A stretch of DNA of 64,000 nt from Tachypleus tridentatus. Its lineage: Eukaryota > Arthropoda > Merostomata > Xiphosura > Limulidae. The stretch spans positions 66,070,326-66,134,325 of the forward strand of contig NC_134830.1 in the NCBI RefSeq assembly GCF_004210375.1. Reading direction: 5' to 3'. The position numbers were made by a program, and so were the translations under genes. Below, in pieces: positions 1 to 13,140 of the stretch; positions within the stretch are counted from its first letter, which is position 1, and every line of letters begins with the position of its first letter. The notes beneath the pieces were generated by a model. That model was given only the letters and a program-made list of their open reading frames with translations, ran no database searches and was not told where the DNA came from.

Positions 1-193
1 TGCATAATATATATATATATTCTGATGTAAAATATGAAAGAATTTCTTATTTAAATGTAGTAATAAGTTGCAAAGTCTGGGAAAATAAGATTTATTATCT
101 TTTATTGCAAAATGTAATGCTTTCTTTCTCTTTTCTATTCAAGGACTGGACGTAGCGTAGAAGTTAGCATGCTGTACTGTCGATCTGAAGATG

Positions 194-378
194 CCACAAA
201 AAACAAACCTATACTTCACCTTCTTGGCCTACGTGAGTACGTTATAAGAGTGACGATCTAATTCCACTGTGCAACTACATTAGTCCAAGCGTTGGCGGTG
301 AGTGTTCGTGACTACTTTTCTTAACTCTAGTCTAACGGCTTTAAATTAGGGACGGCTATCACAGATGGAACTGATAAT
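194..378 (+). mobile_element. Degenerate SINE-A fragment, no tRNA head
   Basis: Diverged match to the SINE-A body: a GTTATAAGAGTGACG block, then CCAAGCGTTGGCGGTGAGTG, then TTAAATTAGGGACGGCTA in the right order and spacing. The tRNA-like head and the AAAC tail are not recognisable, so this is an old copy. Confidence 0.5.
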
Positions 379-1507
379 TGTTTGTTTTTTTTTTCATCTG
401 TGGGTGTGCAGTGTATTGAAAGAGCGTATCGTCTAGCCACCATGAGATCAACGTCACGTCATAAGTTGCCATTCGTCTATCATCTAGTGCATGTGGAAGC
501 TGAACATATTTCATTCAGTTTATTTATGCCACGAAATAATAACTTACCCAGCAAGACCTTTATTGGTCTGTTTTATTATTATTGCCGTAACCTGAAAATC
601 TCAGCATTTGCCAATTCGAAAAATATGTCTGTAACTTTATGGCAGAAAATCAAAAAGTTATGTTTGCTTTAATCAAGCACAAAGTGACACAAGTGATGGT
701 GTCTAGAATTGTAAGTCAGCAGACATGCCGCTGCGTCACTGAAGGGGGAGACAAATTGAAGAGAGTACCTTGATTATCGTGTTATAGTCAACTGAGTTTG
801 TGCTGTTTTCCCTGAAGAAAATCTCCACCTAAAGCTTTTATAACAAAATAAAAACTTTTTTGGCATCGTTAGTACCCTATACGTTTACCTAAGTGTAATT
901 ACTAATTCTTTATTATTATTTATTTTCTGGACACTAGTTAGTAACTAGTTTTTATCCTACTTATCTGCTGCAGTCTTTAGGGGAACCCTCAAAAGGACTA
1001 CTTACATTGAAGTACTATATAAATGAGTTAGTCGATTGAAGTCGTAAAAGGTGGAATCTCCAGACAAAATAATAACGCACCAATTTCACCATCGAGGAAA
1101 CCCAGGATCTAAGTCTGTCCACCACAAAACTGGATCTCCCTCTCATAGGACAGATTAGCAGTCAAAACATATGATAAAAAACAACTAGTTATTATTTAAG
1201 AATTAAATGGTTAGTAACTAATTAATAATTAAAATTAATTGATTGTATAAGTCACAAATTGCCTGATGTCTATTCGAAGCGACGTTATCGTAAGTACTTA
1301 CAAATTATTATAGTCCTCACTTTAACGAAACGCCTGAACGAAGTGAGTTAACAGTGATAACGTATGGAAAGTGTTTTTGACACACTTCAGATTAATTCTA
1401 GCATTATATGTGTGTTATGAGAAGTATCATTTATCATTTTTAACAAATGTTCCAGTTATTTAAATAAAATATAAAAGCCCTGTAGATATCTTTAAATAAT
1501 GTAATGT
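379..1507. other. AT-rich intergenic, nothing recognised
   Basis: No coding, RNA or repeat signal stands out. The small open frame at 382-672 has no recognisable domain. Confidence 0.5.
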
Positions 1508-1955
1508 ATAACACAGGCCTGCGAATTTAAACTTCATAAAAATTGTTTCGGTTTTATAAATAGATTTTCCATCATTCAGCTACGCAGGTTTCGAAAATTT
1601 GTTTTCTTTTATCACGTAAGAATTGTTTTTTACTAATTGGGAGGAAAAAAGTTTTGCTTAGATGAAATTATTATTCCGTTTACCATAATGGACATTTTTT
1701 ATTATTATGTTTGGGTTCTGGAACGATCGATAAAACTCTCACGTCGCGATTAGTCTAGAGAAATCTACAGCCAATGGTTGTCAACATTTTAAGCATAACA
1801 AAGAGAAACCTGATTTTCGTGAAAATGATTCACTTATGTAAAATTACATATGACGTTTTGTGATGGATAAAAATGGATATCATTTTCGGATTCAGTGTAC
1901 AAGAATTACTGTAGAACTTGTAAAAAATTCAAGACAATAAAACCATCGCAGGCTT
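1508..1955 (+). repeat. Unclassified ~450-bp dispersed repeat, copy 1
   Basis: Shares ordered blocks with 26163-26632 (minus) and 42345-42897 (plus): GCGAATTTAAACTTC near the start, TTTCGAAAAT, TTTGGGTTCTGGAACGA, GTCTAGAGAAATCTA, AAAATGATTCACTTA, TATGACGTTTTGTGATGG and AATTACTGTAGAAC near the end. No terminal inverted repeat, poly(A) or coding capacity is visible. It could be a MITE-like element, an orphan LTR or a satellite-derived unit; the class is unknown. Confidence 0.6.
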
Positions 1956-3426
1956 ATGTGACTTCAGGTCTTTCTATTCATTTAATTAGAAATACCTAAA
2001 ACGTAAAAGCAGCTTTTTACAATTATTAATTTTTGGGGCGTGCTTACATTTAATTATTATTTTAATGTTTTATTTATTATTTCATTATCCTTGAATGCTT
2101 GATAAAATACAAGTGTAAACTGAATACATCTCGCTTTAACAGAGTTAATTTCACACTACTGTGTTTATTCCAAAGGAAGTTAGAGGATTTTGTAGCATGA
2201 TAGCTGAATACTTAAAGAAAATGTTACGGAGTGTAAAAAAAACTGAAACAGGTATTTTAAACTTCAAAATTAAGTAATATTCTTTATTCGTATACTTGCA
2301 GATACGGGGCTTTGTACATGCAAGTTTCTCATCTTCTCTGGTGGTCAAATAATGTCGTAACTATCACAAAGGACACAGCGTGTATAAGAAAAGTGTACAA
2401 AGAAGCGAGTTTTTGTTATTAAGTCTATTATTACTTATATTACGTGCGTGCTGCTATTACACAGTCTCGAGCACGGTTTGAATTCCAAAACGATGTTCCA
2501 GAGAGCGAGGCTGGGTGGAAAGGAGGGGAAAGCTCATTCATCAATGTCAATCCTGCTTCTCAACGCTGCAACTAATATAGGTTTGGACAACCCCTGTCCC
2601 CCCCCTACACCAAATAATGTGTGGAGCACACGGAAAATATATATCGTCGTTCAAGAGGCGTTTATCTGTCAACTGCGTGCCGAAGAATAGAACAGTGCAC
2701 TAATTTTACTGGAGGAGGGAAAGGAGGGCTGGAAAAGGGAGGTGTTGAATAAAAAAGAAGGGGAGGTTGTGAGGCCGTCAACTGATCAGTGACTAAACAC
2801 TGATCGATGAAGCTACACGATGCGATAGTAAGTTATGAAACTGAAAAATGTGTTAATAAATGCTTGAAACCACCGGTTCTGTTTATCCTGCGTTGTAAAA
2901 AAATCATTATGTTTAATATTGTTAAAAATGATTAACAGCCGTTTGAAACATCGTTTTAGCAAAAAATACATAAAATAACATTTGGAAACAAGATTCGCTA
3001 CAGCTCATTACAAGAAGAGAACGAACGAAACTTAACAGATATTGAAACAATTTGTAGTATAGATTGGCATGAAAATTTGTATTTGGTTTTGGATGTAATG
3101 TAGGTCTGCGGTTTCATTTGCAACAGTTATTGTTTAAAAAGAATAATAATTCATAATATTCTCTTTATTTTGCAAAATGTTCTTTTTTTGTGAAATTTTT
3201 TATCAGATATCGTCAGCAACACCATTTGAGATTTATTTGTGGAGTCAAATTCTTACGAAATCCGGGAAATGCAATCACTGAAAATGTTAATATTTTTAAT
3301 GTGAATATACAATAAAACGTGATTCGGCATTCGACTCTGTAGCAATTTTACAGCACAAACACAGTAAAAGTGTAAGATATGATACCATCTTTATGGGAAA
3401 ATGATTGTTTTTTTACAATTTAATAG
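1956..3426. other. Intergenic with a G/A-rich tract and a palindrome
   Basis: Mostly featureless AT-rich DNA. Around 2450-2780 it is less AT-rich and includes a purine-rich run (about 2711-2775) with several GGG/GG groups. No gene is recognised; the open frame at 2448-2690 has no known domain. Confidence 0.5.
2784..2805. repeat. Perfect inverted repeat (8-bp arms)
   Basis: GATCAGTG and CACTGATC flank a 6-base spacer, directly after the purine-rich tract. A cruciform or binding-site role is possible but unsupported. Confidence 0.6.
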
Positions 3427-3995
3427 CCAAATGTTCGCCCTTTTAGTCATGTGGACGTTATATAATGTGACGGTCAATCCCACTATTCGTTGATTAAAAG
3501 AGTAGCCCAAGAGTTGGCGGTGGGTGGCAATGACTAGCCGCCTTCCCTCTAGTCTTACACTGTTAAATTAGGGACGGCTAGCGCAGATAATTCCCATCGC
3601 ACCAAACATGCTTGTCCTTTCAGCCCTGGGGACGTTATAATGTGACACACGATTCCACTATTCGTTGGTAAAAGAGTAACCCAAAAGTTGTTGATGGGTG
3701 ATAATGACTAGCTGTCTTCCCTCTAGCCTTACACTGCTAAATTAGGCACAGCTTGCGCAGTTAACCCTCGAGAAGCTTTGCGCGAAATAAAAAAAAAACA
3801 CAATCCCTTTTAGCAGTGGGGACGTTATATAACGTTACGATTAATCCCACTATTCGTTGGTAAAAGAATAGCCGAATAGTTGGCGGTGGGCGGTGATTAC
3901 TATCTGCCTTCCCTCTAGTCTTGCACTGCTAAATTAGGGACGGCTAGCGCAGATAGCCCTCGTGTAGCTTTGCGCGAAATAAAAAACAAACAAAC
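3427..3995 (+). mobile_element. Three SINE-A bodies in tandem
   Basis: Three consecutive headless SINE-A units start near 3427, 3600 and 3803. Each begins after the box B region (CCAAATGTTCGCCC, CCAAACATGCTTGTCC and an equivalent), carries the ACTATTCGTTGGTAAAAG-type core and runs to the CTTTGCGCGAAAT-type end. Only the last has a clear AAAC tail. No unit has a tRNA head, so these look like fused or repeatedly 5'-truncated copies. Confidence 0.85.
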
Positions 3996-6467
3996 AATTT
4001 AATAACCTGTTGTGTTTTTTCAGAGCAAATAAATGTATTGATTAGCATTCGTAAAAACAACTCTCGTAAAGTAGATATTTCGTGTATGATTAAACTATCT
4101 AATTAACCTTGTAAATGGTATATTACGATACTAAAAAGTTTCGTATTACATATCCTATGAAAAAAGGCTAAATCTGTAAGATAGCTATAATTATAGACAT
4201 TATCTCAGTTTCGCGTATTTTTATGCTACGTTGTTTAGTTAACGCGAGAAACAAACTTATCTGGGGTTATTATTGTTTTAAGCTACACCACCAGCTCTTA
4301 ATGAAATAAAACCTTTACATATTGTAATATTTGATACAGGGGTTATTGTGCAATTATATGTAGAATACTAAAAAATTGTTCAATAACAATTAAATTTGTT
4401 TTTGCAACATGTTCGTATATCATCTCTTGCTCCAAAAAGAATCGAATTGAAAGTTCTCTAAGTAATAATAATTTGGTAGTAATCAAGAACGGAGGGTTAA
4501 TCGCCATGGCTAGAGTTACGAGTGATTGTCACAGTCTTTTGTGAGAAAGAAGATTAATAACAAAATTGTTAAACTATGCATAGTCCAGCAACACAAAATG
4601 TCAAAAATGAGAACCCTTATTTCTTTCATGAAACCTGGAAAGATTTCACATCATAGCAACAGCCTTGGAAATCATACGACAATCGAAACCGAAGCAAGAC
4701 GTTTATTCGTCAATTAAAGGATGTATTTATGAAAGAGAACCCTATGATTCCCAAAATACTGTTGAGATAAAGTTGAACATATCCCTTTGTGAGGTTAACA
4801 AGATGAAAAAAAATTACTATTAACAAATGCTAAGAATTTGAAAATTTACAAGCTTTCAACCACTCCTTGAATTCAGAGGTAGTTTTCATGACCGAAGAAA
4901 ATGGAATCATATGATAATCCTATTTGGCCATATACTTATTAAGTCTCCAGATGCAGCTACGATGGACATTTATATCATTAATGTACTTAAATGTCCACGT
5001 AAAAGTAAGGGTCTGTGGGAAGTTTAAGATGTGTTGTCGAAGAAATAGATCTGGAGTATCTTATGAAGACTAACCTCATGCAGTAGAACTGGCCGTCTTG
5101 CTTGTGCAAATATATGCAGTATCCTGTTTTTCTGGTCAGGCATCGATTACAGCAAATGTCTCTACTACATAGTATTGTAAAAGATATCAGCTGTCCTGTG
5201 AGCAATTTATAAACAACACCCGTCCCTTTATATTTTAATCAGGTATAAACTTAAAATGAGAATGAAAAGTAGAATCAATACCACTTAGTGTTAACGAACG
5301 CTTTGTCGCAAGTTATTTTTTCAAATACGATATTTTAGTTATATACGCGGAAAATGTCATAAAGGAGTAACAATATAAAAACTTTACGGTCTTTAGTACA
5401 CTTTTAATAACGAATATACGTATTTTCAATGCAAACTGTGTAGAAATTTTTAGTATATACTTGAATAGTATTCACGTTATTTTGTAAAGGAGAAGGTTAT
5501 TAGACAGCAACGTGAAGTTCAAGATGCGTTCAGAATACTGAATAATATCTTGAAGAATCGTAAAACCATAAAGAAACACATGCTTCCGTACCGCAATCGG
5601 TTATTGAACTTGGGATGGTATTGAAATGTGTAATCAATTTAATGATGTTATGGTTGCATCAAATGATGGTCTTTATGTATAGACCACAGAAATAACATTT
5701 GGAAATGTTATTTTTAAACTTCCATTTATCTCTAAATATTTACTGACTATACCTGTAAGAAGATTTTTTTTGTGAAACTTGATAAAGTTCATTATTACCA
5801 ATAAATTGAAAGCACACTAGTTAATATCAGATAAATAAAATATTCAATAAGACAGGATACAATGATATATAGACAGATGCTGTAAGGGAAGTGATCGAAA
5901 TATATTCTAAGGTAAGTTCTCTATGACATGTCGTTTCTGTCAGCAATTGCAGCTCGGATACTCATCAACATGGGATTATAGTTTCTAATGATTCGTTTCA
6001 GTTTACCACGAAAACGTGCAATGCACAACGTGTGTGTCTCTTGTATCTTACATTACACGAATTGTTTTCTTGGACTACTTATTACAAGTCAACCGATAAG
6101 TCGTGATATGATGTCAGCTACTATTATCTTGATAGATTGTTTCATTCACGTTCCCCTTCAGAGTGTTTTCACTTACGTTTCGCGAAAACTGCCAAACGTC
6201 ATTCGCTACTAAAAACAAAAAAAGTAAAATATCCTTGCAGCTTAGCGTACGATAGCTACAAAATGTAATTACCTTTGCTTGACTGACTTTCAACAGCTGT
6301 ACATTAATATAATATCCAGCAAATAGAAAAGTTAAGTAGCAATGTCACTAAATGTCGTCTTTGACGTCATATACCATGACGTTTTTTAAATATGTCCATA
6401 GACTCGCAGTTTTTATTTATATATATATATATATGTATGTATTTGCCTGAGGAAACGTTTTTTTATT
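3996..6467. other. AT-rich intergenic, nothing recognised
   Basis: Only a short AT microsatellite near 6418-6434 and chance open frames without domains. Confidence 0.5.
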
Positions 6468-6599
6468 TTGTTTGTTTGTTTGTTTTAAGTTAAGTACAAA
6501 GCAACACAGTGGACTATCTGTACTCTGCCAACCACGGACATCAAAATCCGGATTGTAACAGTATGAATTTGCAGATGAACTGTTGTTCCACTGGGTGGG
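6468..6599 (-). mobile_element. SINE-B copy
   Basis: Reverse-oriented: GTTTGTTTGTTTTAAGTTAA tail first, then the ACTATCTGTACTCTGCC block and a decayed box B and box A ending in CCACTGGGTGGG. Confidence 0.8.
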
Positions 6600-7456
6600 A
6601 GCATGTTTTTTTAATGTGATATGTTGTTTTTGAATGTAAAAAGTTTATAAAATGTAAAGTTAGTGCTGTGTGGTTTGAGTAGTTAAACAGTTAGGTGGCG
6701 ACTGCCTTCACTACTCGCGTATGAGGTTAAGTACATAGAGTTTTGTACAAATCTTATGGCCGTGCAGGGCGTCTCAAAGACTAAGGGGTTAAACATATTC
6801 CACCATCCATGACATCTACCAAAGAACTCTAGTACAAAAAGACCCTTTGAACCGAATTGTCTGATCAAAATCTAGTGTGTAGTAAGAAGCATCAGGTCTA
6901 GCGACTCTTTCAACATGCGATTATCGGGAGCAAGAAATAAAACTCAACATGGTGAGAGCAACCGATACTCTAAGTGTCTAAAAACAAATGAAGACACTCG
7001 CACACACTACACCTTAACACATAAACACTGCTGTCTGAGATGAGACTCTCAAGGATAACAGATTTATTCCCTCCAATGCCTTTCCCATTGCGATACATAG
7101 TACAATCTACACCCCTCCCATCCCCCTTACATTTATGGTGATGTCATCTGTACATCTCTACTCTTGCTTTCATGTCTGCATACTTTAATACAGTTTAAAA
7201 AGCTCCATACTCATGCACACACGTCACTTGTTTAGTTACACACACACACACACATACATATATATTATTGAAAACTCAGTATACAGCATAGACCACAAGC
7301 AAGTTCATTCAATTAACGAACTGATGGTTTATTCAGAATGTTTGATTTTTTGATTTGCAGAGATATCATAACTCTCGATGAGAACGTGACATATTTTTTT
7401 TTATTGAGTGGTTCATCAGGATTGCAATTTGAATGTAAGTTCGCATTTCATAATTA
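6600..7456. other. Intergenic, nothing recognised
   Basis: Contains a short CA microsatellite near 7240-7252; otherwise unique-looking sequence without domains. Confidence 0.5.
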
Positions 7457-7882
7457 TCAGTAGACGTGCGTGCACAAACTCGTTAGTGTCAGTATACTTC
7501 AGTGCACAAACTCGTTCGTATACCCCCCAATGGCACAGCGGAATGTCTGCAGACTCCCACCGCTAGAAACCGGATTTCGATACCTGTGGTGGGCAGAGCA
7601 CAGATAGCCCATTGTTTAGCTTTGTGTTTAATTCCAAACAAACAAACAAAAACTTATTACTATAAGTAGACTTGCGTGCACAAACTCATTACTGTTAGTA
7701 AACATTCGTGTACAAGCTCATTACTGTCGATAGACTTGAGTGCACAACTTCATTACTGTCAGTAGACATGTATGCATAAACTCATTACTGTCGGTAGACT
7801 TGAGTGCACAACCTCATTACTGTCAGTAGACTTACGAGCACAACCTCATTACTGTCAGTAGACATGTGTGTATAAACTCGTT
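7457..7882. repeat. 32-bp minisatellite, interrupted by a SINE-B
   Basis: Unit is about CATTACTGTCAGTAGACTTG followed by AGTGCACAACCT, near 32 bp. About two copies lie left of the SINE-B at 7523-7652 and about seven right of it, with a few mismatches each (TGCACAAAC versus TGCATAAAC and similar). Confidence 0.85.
7523..7652 (+). mobile_element. SINE-B copy inside a minisatellite
   Basis: Full-length SINE-B: head CCCCCCAATGGCACAGCGG (box A-like), box B-like GGATTTCGATACC, the GATAGCCCATTG block, and the tail ending in AAACAAACAAACAAA. The array continues on both sides, so it was inserted after the array formed. Confidence 0.9.
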
Positions 7883-9670
7883 CTTTGATTATTTCCCACA
7901 ATGGAAAATAAATCGGTTGAAAAATTCTTCGGTAAACTTGCTAACATTCCATCCTGTATAGATAACTAGGTTTAATTAAACATATATGTATTTAACTTAT
8001 CCGGTTCTCGGTGATAATTTCTAATACTGATTTTGTAAGTAATAAAACGTGCACATATGGAACAGACCTCTACATGTTTGTAAGAGAAATTTGCCCATGT
8101 ATAGAAAGATAAGTTTGAAATTGCAATATTTGTTTTCATTACCTCGATTATTCGCTTGGATAAAGAAATTGAAAAATCAATCACTCTATTGCAAACTTAT
8201 CTCTTTCAACTTAAAAAAATTACGGTTCTCAAGACGATGGTACAATTGCACAACAAATAGAACAACTTAACGGAATCACGTTGTTGTGGAAACTATGAGG
8301 TTAACGTTGTGCCAGGTGATTAATTAATTTTTATAGTTATTATTTTTTTTTAAATTTTGTGTAACCACAGTGACAATAGATATGTTGGTGTTGTGGTAGG
8401 GGCTATGCATCGCAGAATGGCACAAAAAATAGGGTACTGTTCTCAACCCCATGCGTTAGCGTAAGAAAGCGTGTAATTTTATACCAAGCCTATACCATTG
8501 AATATTATTAATCTTAAGCATAGCCCCCGATGAGTCAGCTGTAAGTTTACGGGTTTTCAACACTTAAATCTAACGTTCGATGCCATGCAGTAGATAGAGC
8601 CTAAGTAGTCCATTGTGTAGCTTTGCTTTACGAAAATAACAACTCGTACGGTAAACATGATATCCTAGAAGTAACATTTTAACAAAACAAAACAAAACAA
8701 AACAAAATAATTCACTTGCTGCACGTTTCAAAATTATAAAGAAAAATAGCTCTCATCATTTCCCAGAGATGTGCTCTATATTTGACTCTGTTAAGCCTAA
8801 ACGAGAACTGAACGTTAGGTTATTCATCACCTGAGACCTGAGTTCTTAAATGACGCCCTTGGTTCAATATATCTATCTTGACTTTTCTGCCATCCTTTTG
8901 AATTTTAGGTATCATAATTTATCTAACGACATTCAAGCAAAGATATAGCTTCTTCTTTTCGAATTTATTGTAATATTCAGTGTAACATGTACCAGTACTA
9001 ACTTTTTTTTTTTTTGCGTTCAAGAAAGCAGGGTCTCTTTAATCCACTAAAGTTGAATATGTAATTACAAATATCAGGTGATGAATTTTCGTATTACAGG
9101 AAAACACGATATTCGAAAGAGCGTTACCACCTATTTAAGACAGTTCGAGAATTTAACAGGATACTTACATAAATATAAATATAGCTTTAGAAGTAACCTT
9201 GGATACAAAGTTCTATTTACAAAACAGTTGTTGAAACTGCTGTGAATAATTTGCGTTGTTAGCTTAACTTATAGAATTCTACTGAGATCATTGGTATTTA
9301 AGCTCACATTTTTTCTCCAAAACGTAAGAACCAAAATAATACGGAAAGAAGTGGATAACAAGGTTATCACAAGTAAATATGGAAGAACAAATTTGTATAA
9401 TATAAGAAAAGACAGTGAGTGCAGATAAAGACTGTTTGACACCGAGATGAACTAGTTTGATAAAAAAGGAGCAAAAAACTGCAGTCAAAATCTAATACGT
9501 GCATCACAGATGCAACTGAAGTAGACTTCTAAAGTATAACATTCTTGAGAATGAAGAAAACCATAAAAGTAACTTTTTGTTCTTCTTCGTGTAGAATAGT
9601 AAAATGATACAGTTGATCGTGTACATGTGTGTGGGGGAAATCAACATTTAGGGGCAATAGAATTACAAAG
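7883..9670. other. Intergenic with one degenerate SINE and an AAAAC run
   Basis: Holds a decayed SINE-B/C copy (8522-8640) and an (AAAAC)n run at about 8684-8707. Nothing else recognised. Confidence 0.5.
8522..8640 (+). mobile_element. Degenerate SINE-B/C copy
   Basis: Order is preserved: CATAGCCCCCGATGAGTCAG head, GTTCGATGCCATGCAG, then CCATTGTGTAGCTTTGC tail. Box A is poor. Confidence 0.55.
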
Positions 9671-9930
9671 AATTACCAAATGATTACAAAAAAGATCCGA
9701 TATGAAGAGAATTAAAAGATTATTACAAAGAATGCCCTATATGAAAATAATTAGAAGATTACAAAAAAGACCCTATATGAAAATAATTAGATGATTACAA
9801 ATAATAGCCTATAATGAAAGTAATTAGAAGATTACAAAAAAGACTCTATATGAAAATAATTATGTGACTACAAAGAATACCATATATGAAAATAATTAGG
9901 TGATTAAAGAGCAAACCCCATATAAAAATT
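9671..9930. repeat. 36-bp minisatellite, about 7 copies
   Basis: Unit is about ATTAGAAGATTACAAAAAAG then ACCCTATATGAAAATA. Copies differ at a few positions and lengths; the outer ones are the most degraded. Confidence 0.85.
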
Positions 9931-11355
9931 ATTATACCTTAAAACCTACTTATTTTACATAAGAGAATTTTGTCTCACCAGTAGCGCATTAACAATCATA
10001 TGATAATTAGTTGTTCAGGAAAGTTTGGATAAGATACATGCAGGGTGTTTCAAAAACTGCCACTGCACGTGATCAACATATCTTCCATCGCTATTATTTA
10101 GCTTTTCCCCATAAAGTAAGCTACTTTCAAACATCTGTCCGGGACAGCGTTTGTTTAGCTTTCCACCATTCTGCACATAGACACCCAGTTTGTTATGCTC
10201 ATTAGTCTTGTATTGTTGAAAGAAACAGGATTTAAAGTAATACTGCATCGACTTGAGTATGAGTGTAATATACTTTTGAAACTCTCTGCAACACGTTCAA
10301 ACTTTCATGAATAAAACTTGTAAAACAATAAGTTACCCTGGCCTTAATATTCTTCATAGAGAGATATTCAATTAAATAACTTGAAGAGTTAAGAGTAGGA
10401 CAAAGAAACAGATCAAAGCATCAGTACAGATTAGTTTACCAGGAATCAGGACCACGAACCTGAAGAAACTAGGAACTGAAGATAAGATCCATATAAATAA
10501 AAGAACTATAAAGTACAATGATTGTGAAAATTCTTCTAAGGGATTCAACTTTATGGAGAGATTTGATTAAATAGTAAAAGTTAACCATGCACGAGACCTC
10601 ATTGATCTTTACACCATCCTACACACAAACATCAAATTTTCGGCTAAGCTAATAGTTTTTTTTTTAATTGTATAGTTATATTTTTTATGTGTATTGTATT
10701 ATAACATAATTCCGGTCAGTTACCTCTCTCTTTCTTTGTGAACTTGACGATGACCGAAGAAGGTCGAAACGTTGTTCGCTCTCCTACGTAAAATATTTTC
10801 TCAACCCAAACGAGCCGTTTTTGCATATATATAATTGTTGATTGCTCTTTGTAATAATTAGCTGCAAACTTGGTCTACAGGGAGTATTTTTTTCAAATGA
10901 TGGACCTTAGATATGGTGCGTGGAATTATGAAGTAAGTACGTTCGATTTGGTATAGGTAAGCAGATCAAACATTTAACATACAAAGATATGGTTTAAAGA
11001 CAGAGCCTAAAAATGCGCTTAATATTTATATGTAACTTAAATACATTTGACTGTCATCTTAGCGTATTTTCAAACATGGATTTATGTATAGGGATGTGTT
11101 TAGTTAGAGATTTCATTATCAAATTTCAATAATCCTTCAAATAAATTAAACTTGCCAAATCCACAACGAGAAAAATCGTAATTCGGATTTCTAGCATCGG
11201 GGGGGGGGGATATTATAACAAATTATTGTAATTTTTGAAAGACACCAAACACAGTTCAATCCTGTTTATACATTTTATTTACAGTGTATATCTTCCATAA
11301 AACATCGAAACCCATTCCGACAACAAAGCATGTATCTCTTGACAAAGTGTAGAAA
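9931..11355. other. Intergenic with two possible transposon-end fragments
   Basis: At about 10038-10250 a CAGGGTGTTTCAAAAACTG motif resembles the ends of some DNA transposons. The minus-strand frame through it reads like degraded repeat sequence. At about 10745-10790 GACGATGACCGAAGAAGGTC followed by GAAACGTTG resembles motifs at the 3' ends of some interspersed repeats. Neither can be delimited. Confidence 0.35.
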
Positions 11356-11628
11356 CCCGGCATGGCCAGCTGGTTAAGGCGCTTAATTCGCAATATGAGA
11401 GTCGCGGGTTTGAATCGCGGTCACACCAAACATGCTCGCCCTTTCAGGCGTGGGAGCTTCATAATGTTCCGGTCAATCCCACTATTCGTTGATAAAAGTG
11501 TAGCCCTAGAGTTGGCAGTGTGTGGTGATGACTAACTGCCTTCCCTCTATTCTTAGACTCCTAAATTAGGAATGGCTGGTGCAGAGAGCCCTCGTGTAGC
11601 TTTGCTCGAAATTAAAGAAACAAATAAT
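11356..11628 (+). mobile_element. SINE-A, near full length (ATTCGCAATAT subfamily)
   Basis: Head CCCGGCATGGCCAGCTGG, anticodon-arm region TTAATTCGCAATATGAGAG, box B-like GGGTTTGAATCGC, full central domain, and AAAC-rich end. The anticodon-arm sequence differs from the ACTCGTAATCCGAGG of most copies. Confidence 0.92.
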
Positions 11629-12876
11629 TATACACCAAAGCAGTGAAATAAATGTTATAAATGATCTCTCAATTATTAAAATATTACCCAAACATTTTGT
11701 TATTCTAGTGTATAAAATTAAATCAAATTATCTTTTTGATTGGAGATTCCTTTAAAGGTCGAAGGTTTTGTATAGCTAGGATAATTAAAAAAGTCGTGTT
11801 GCTTACTACCAGTGTTGACAAATTAGATTTTGAGTTAGTGTCTGTTATTCATTTGTTACATTATCCGCACTAGAAGAGGAATGAGGTGAGCACATTTGAC
11901 ATGTGACTTCTCCACGAGTGAACGAAATTGGACGTAAAATTCTTCAAACGCCACAACGTGCAAAGATTTAATAAGTCGGACCTGTACCAAATAAATAACA
12001 TCTGTGCTATGGATTAGTAGCATTAACAAAATCGTACATAGTTATTCTTTCATTATCTAATCAAAGTCCGCTAATACGACAATGTAAAGGCTGGTAAGCG
12101 TCGCGGAATAATTGTTTCACGTGTATGTTAGGTTCCGTCTTTAAAGTTACTCGAGCTTGTTTTTGAGAAAGGTTTAGATATGTAGAAAATCGAGACAGGA
12201 TCTAGGTAGAGGGACGAATTTGGACATGAGCCAAAAAATATTTTTTATGGTTTGATTTATTTATTTATTTAAATGTTGAATGTCAAGGTTGTTTTTGAAG
12301 CCGTGAAGTCAGGGTAACTCCTACATTCAATTAACTTTTGCCTTTTGCAGCAGAATGAAGAAAACAAGATAAGAGCCGCCTCTTATTAAATTACTATTTT
12401 ACTGACTACATGACACCAACATAACCTCTTTGTACTCAGGAAGCTATATCCAATATTGTTTTTTTTGTAACAGATGTATTCAGATTACGTGAAATGTATA
12501 GAGATTCAGCGAGTGTTAATCACTTACTTTCGTAATGCTGGAAGTTTTATTGTAACACAAAATTTTACAGGTCGGTTTATACATTTCTGAGACCATATGT
12601 TGGCTGTTCTCGAGAAAAAGTATACCTTTAGCTAAAGGTAAAGAAATGAACTTAGCACGAAAGATCCACTTACATGGACTGTGGTAATATTCAATAGTAA
12701 TAATGAAAAGCAGCTAAAACTTTGCTTCCTATAATATCAAGTTAACACGTTAATTTAAATAACGATAATAATAGTGAATTAAATAAAAATTGTAACTGTA
12801 TGTTCTTGTGTGTGTATGAATAACAGAGACTATCTGTAAGTAAGTGGTCTGGTAATACGTTTTTGTTACAACGATA
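11629..12876. other. AT-rich intergenic, nothing recognised
   Basis: No repeat family or domain recognised. Confidence 0.5.
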
Positions 12877-13140
12877 TGTTTGTTTGTTTGTTTTTAAATT
12901 TCGCGCAAAGCTACACGAGGGCTACCTGAACTAGTCGTCCCTAAGTTGGCAGTGTACGACTAGAACTAGTCATCACCACACAGCTCCAACTCTTGGGCTA
13001 CTCTTTTACCAATGAATAGTGGGATTAGCAATTACATTATAACGCCCCCAAGGCTGAAAGAAAGAATATGTTTGTTGTGACGGGGATTCCAACTCGCGAC
13101 CCTCGGATTACGAGTCGAACGCCTTAAACACCCGACCTGT
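12877..13140 (-). mobile_element. SINE-A, near full length
   Basis: (GTTT)n tail, CGCGCAAAGCTACACGAGG, the central domain, and a head containing CGACCCTCGGATTACGAG. Box B has decayed (ATTCCAACTC). Confidence 0.92.

Noticed and set aside
6362..6369. TGACGTCA (CRE)
   Set aside because: Single site in AT-rich DNA without other promoter features; likely chance.
7457..7882. CRISPR-like regular repeats
   Set aside because: Units are contiguous with no unique spacers, in a eukaryotic setting; it is a minisatellite.
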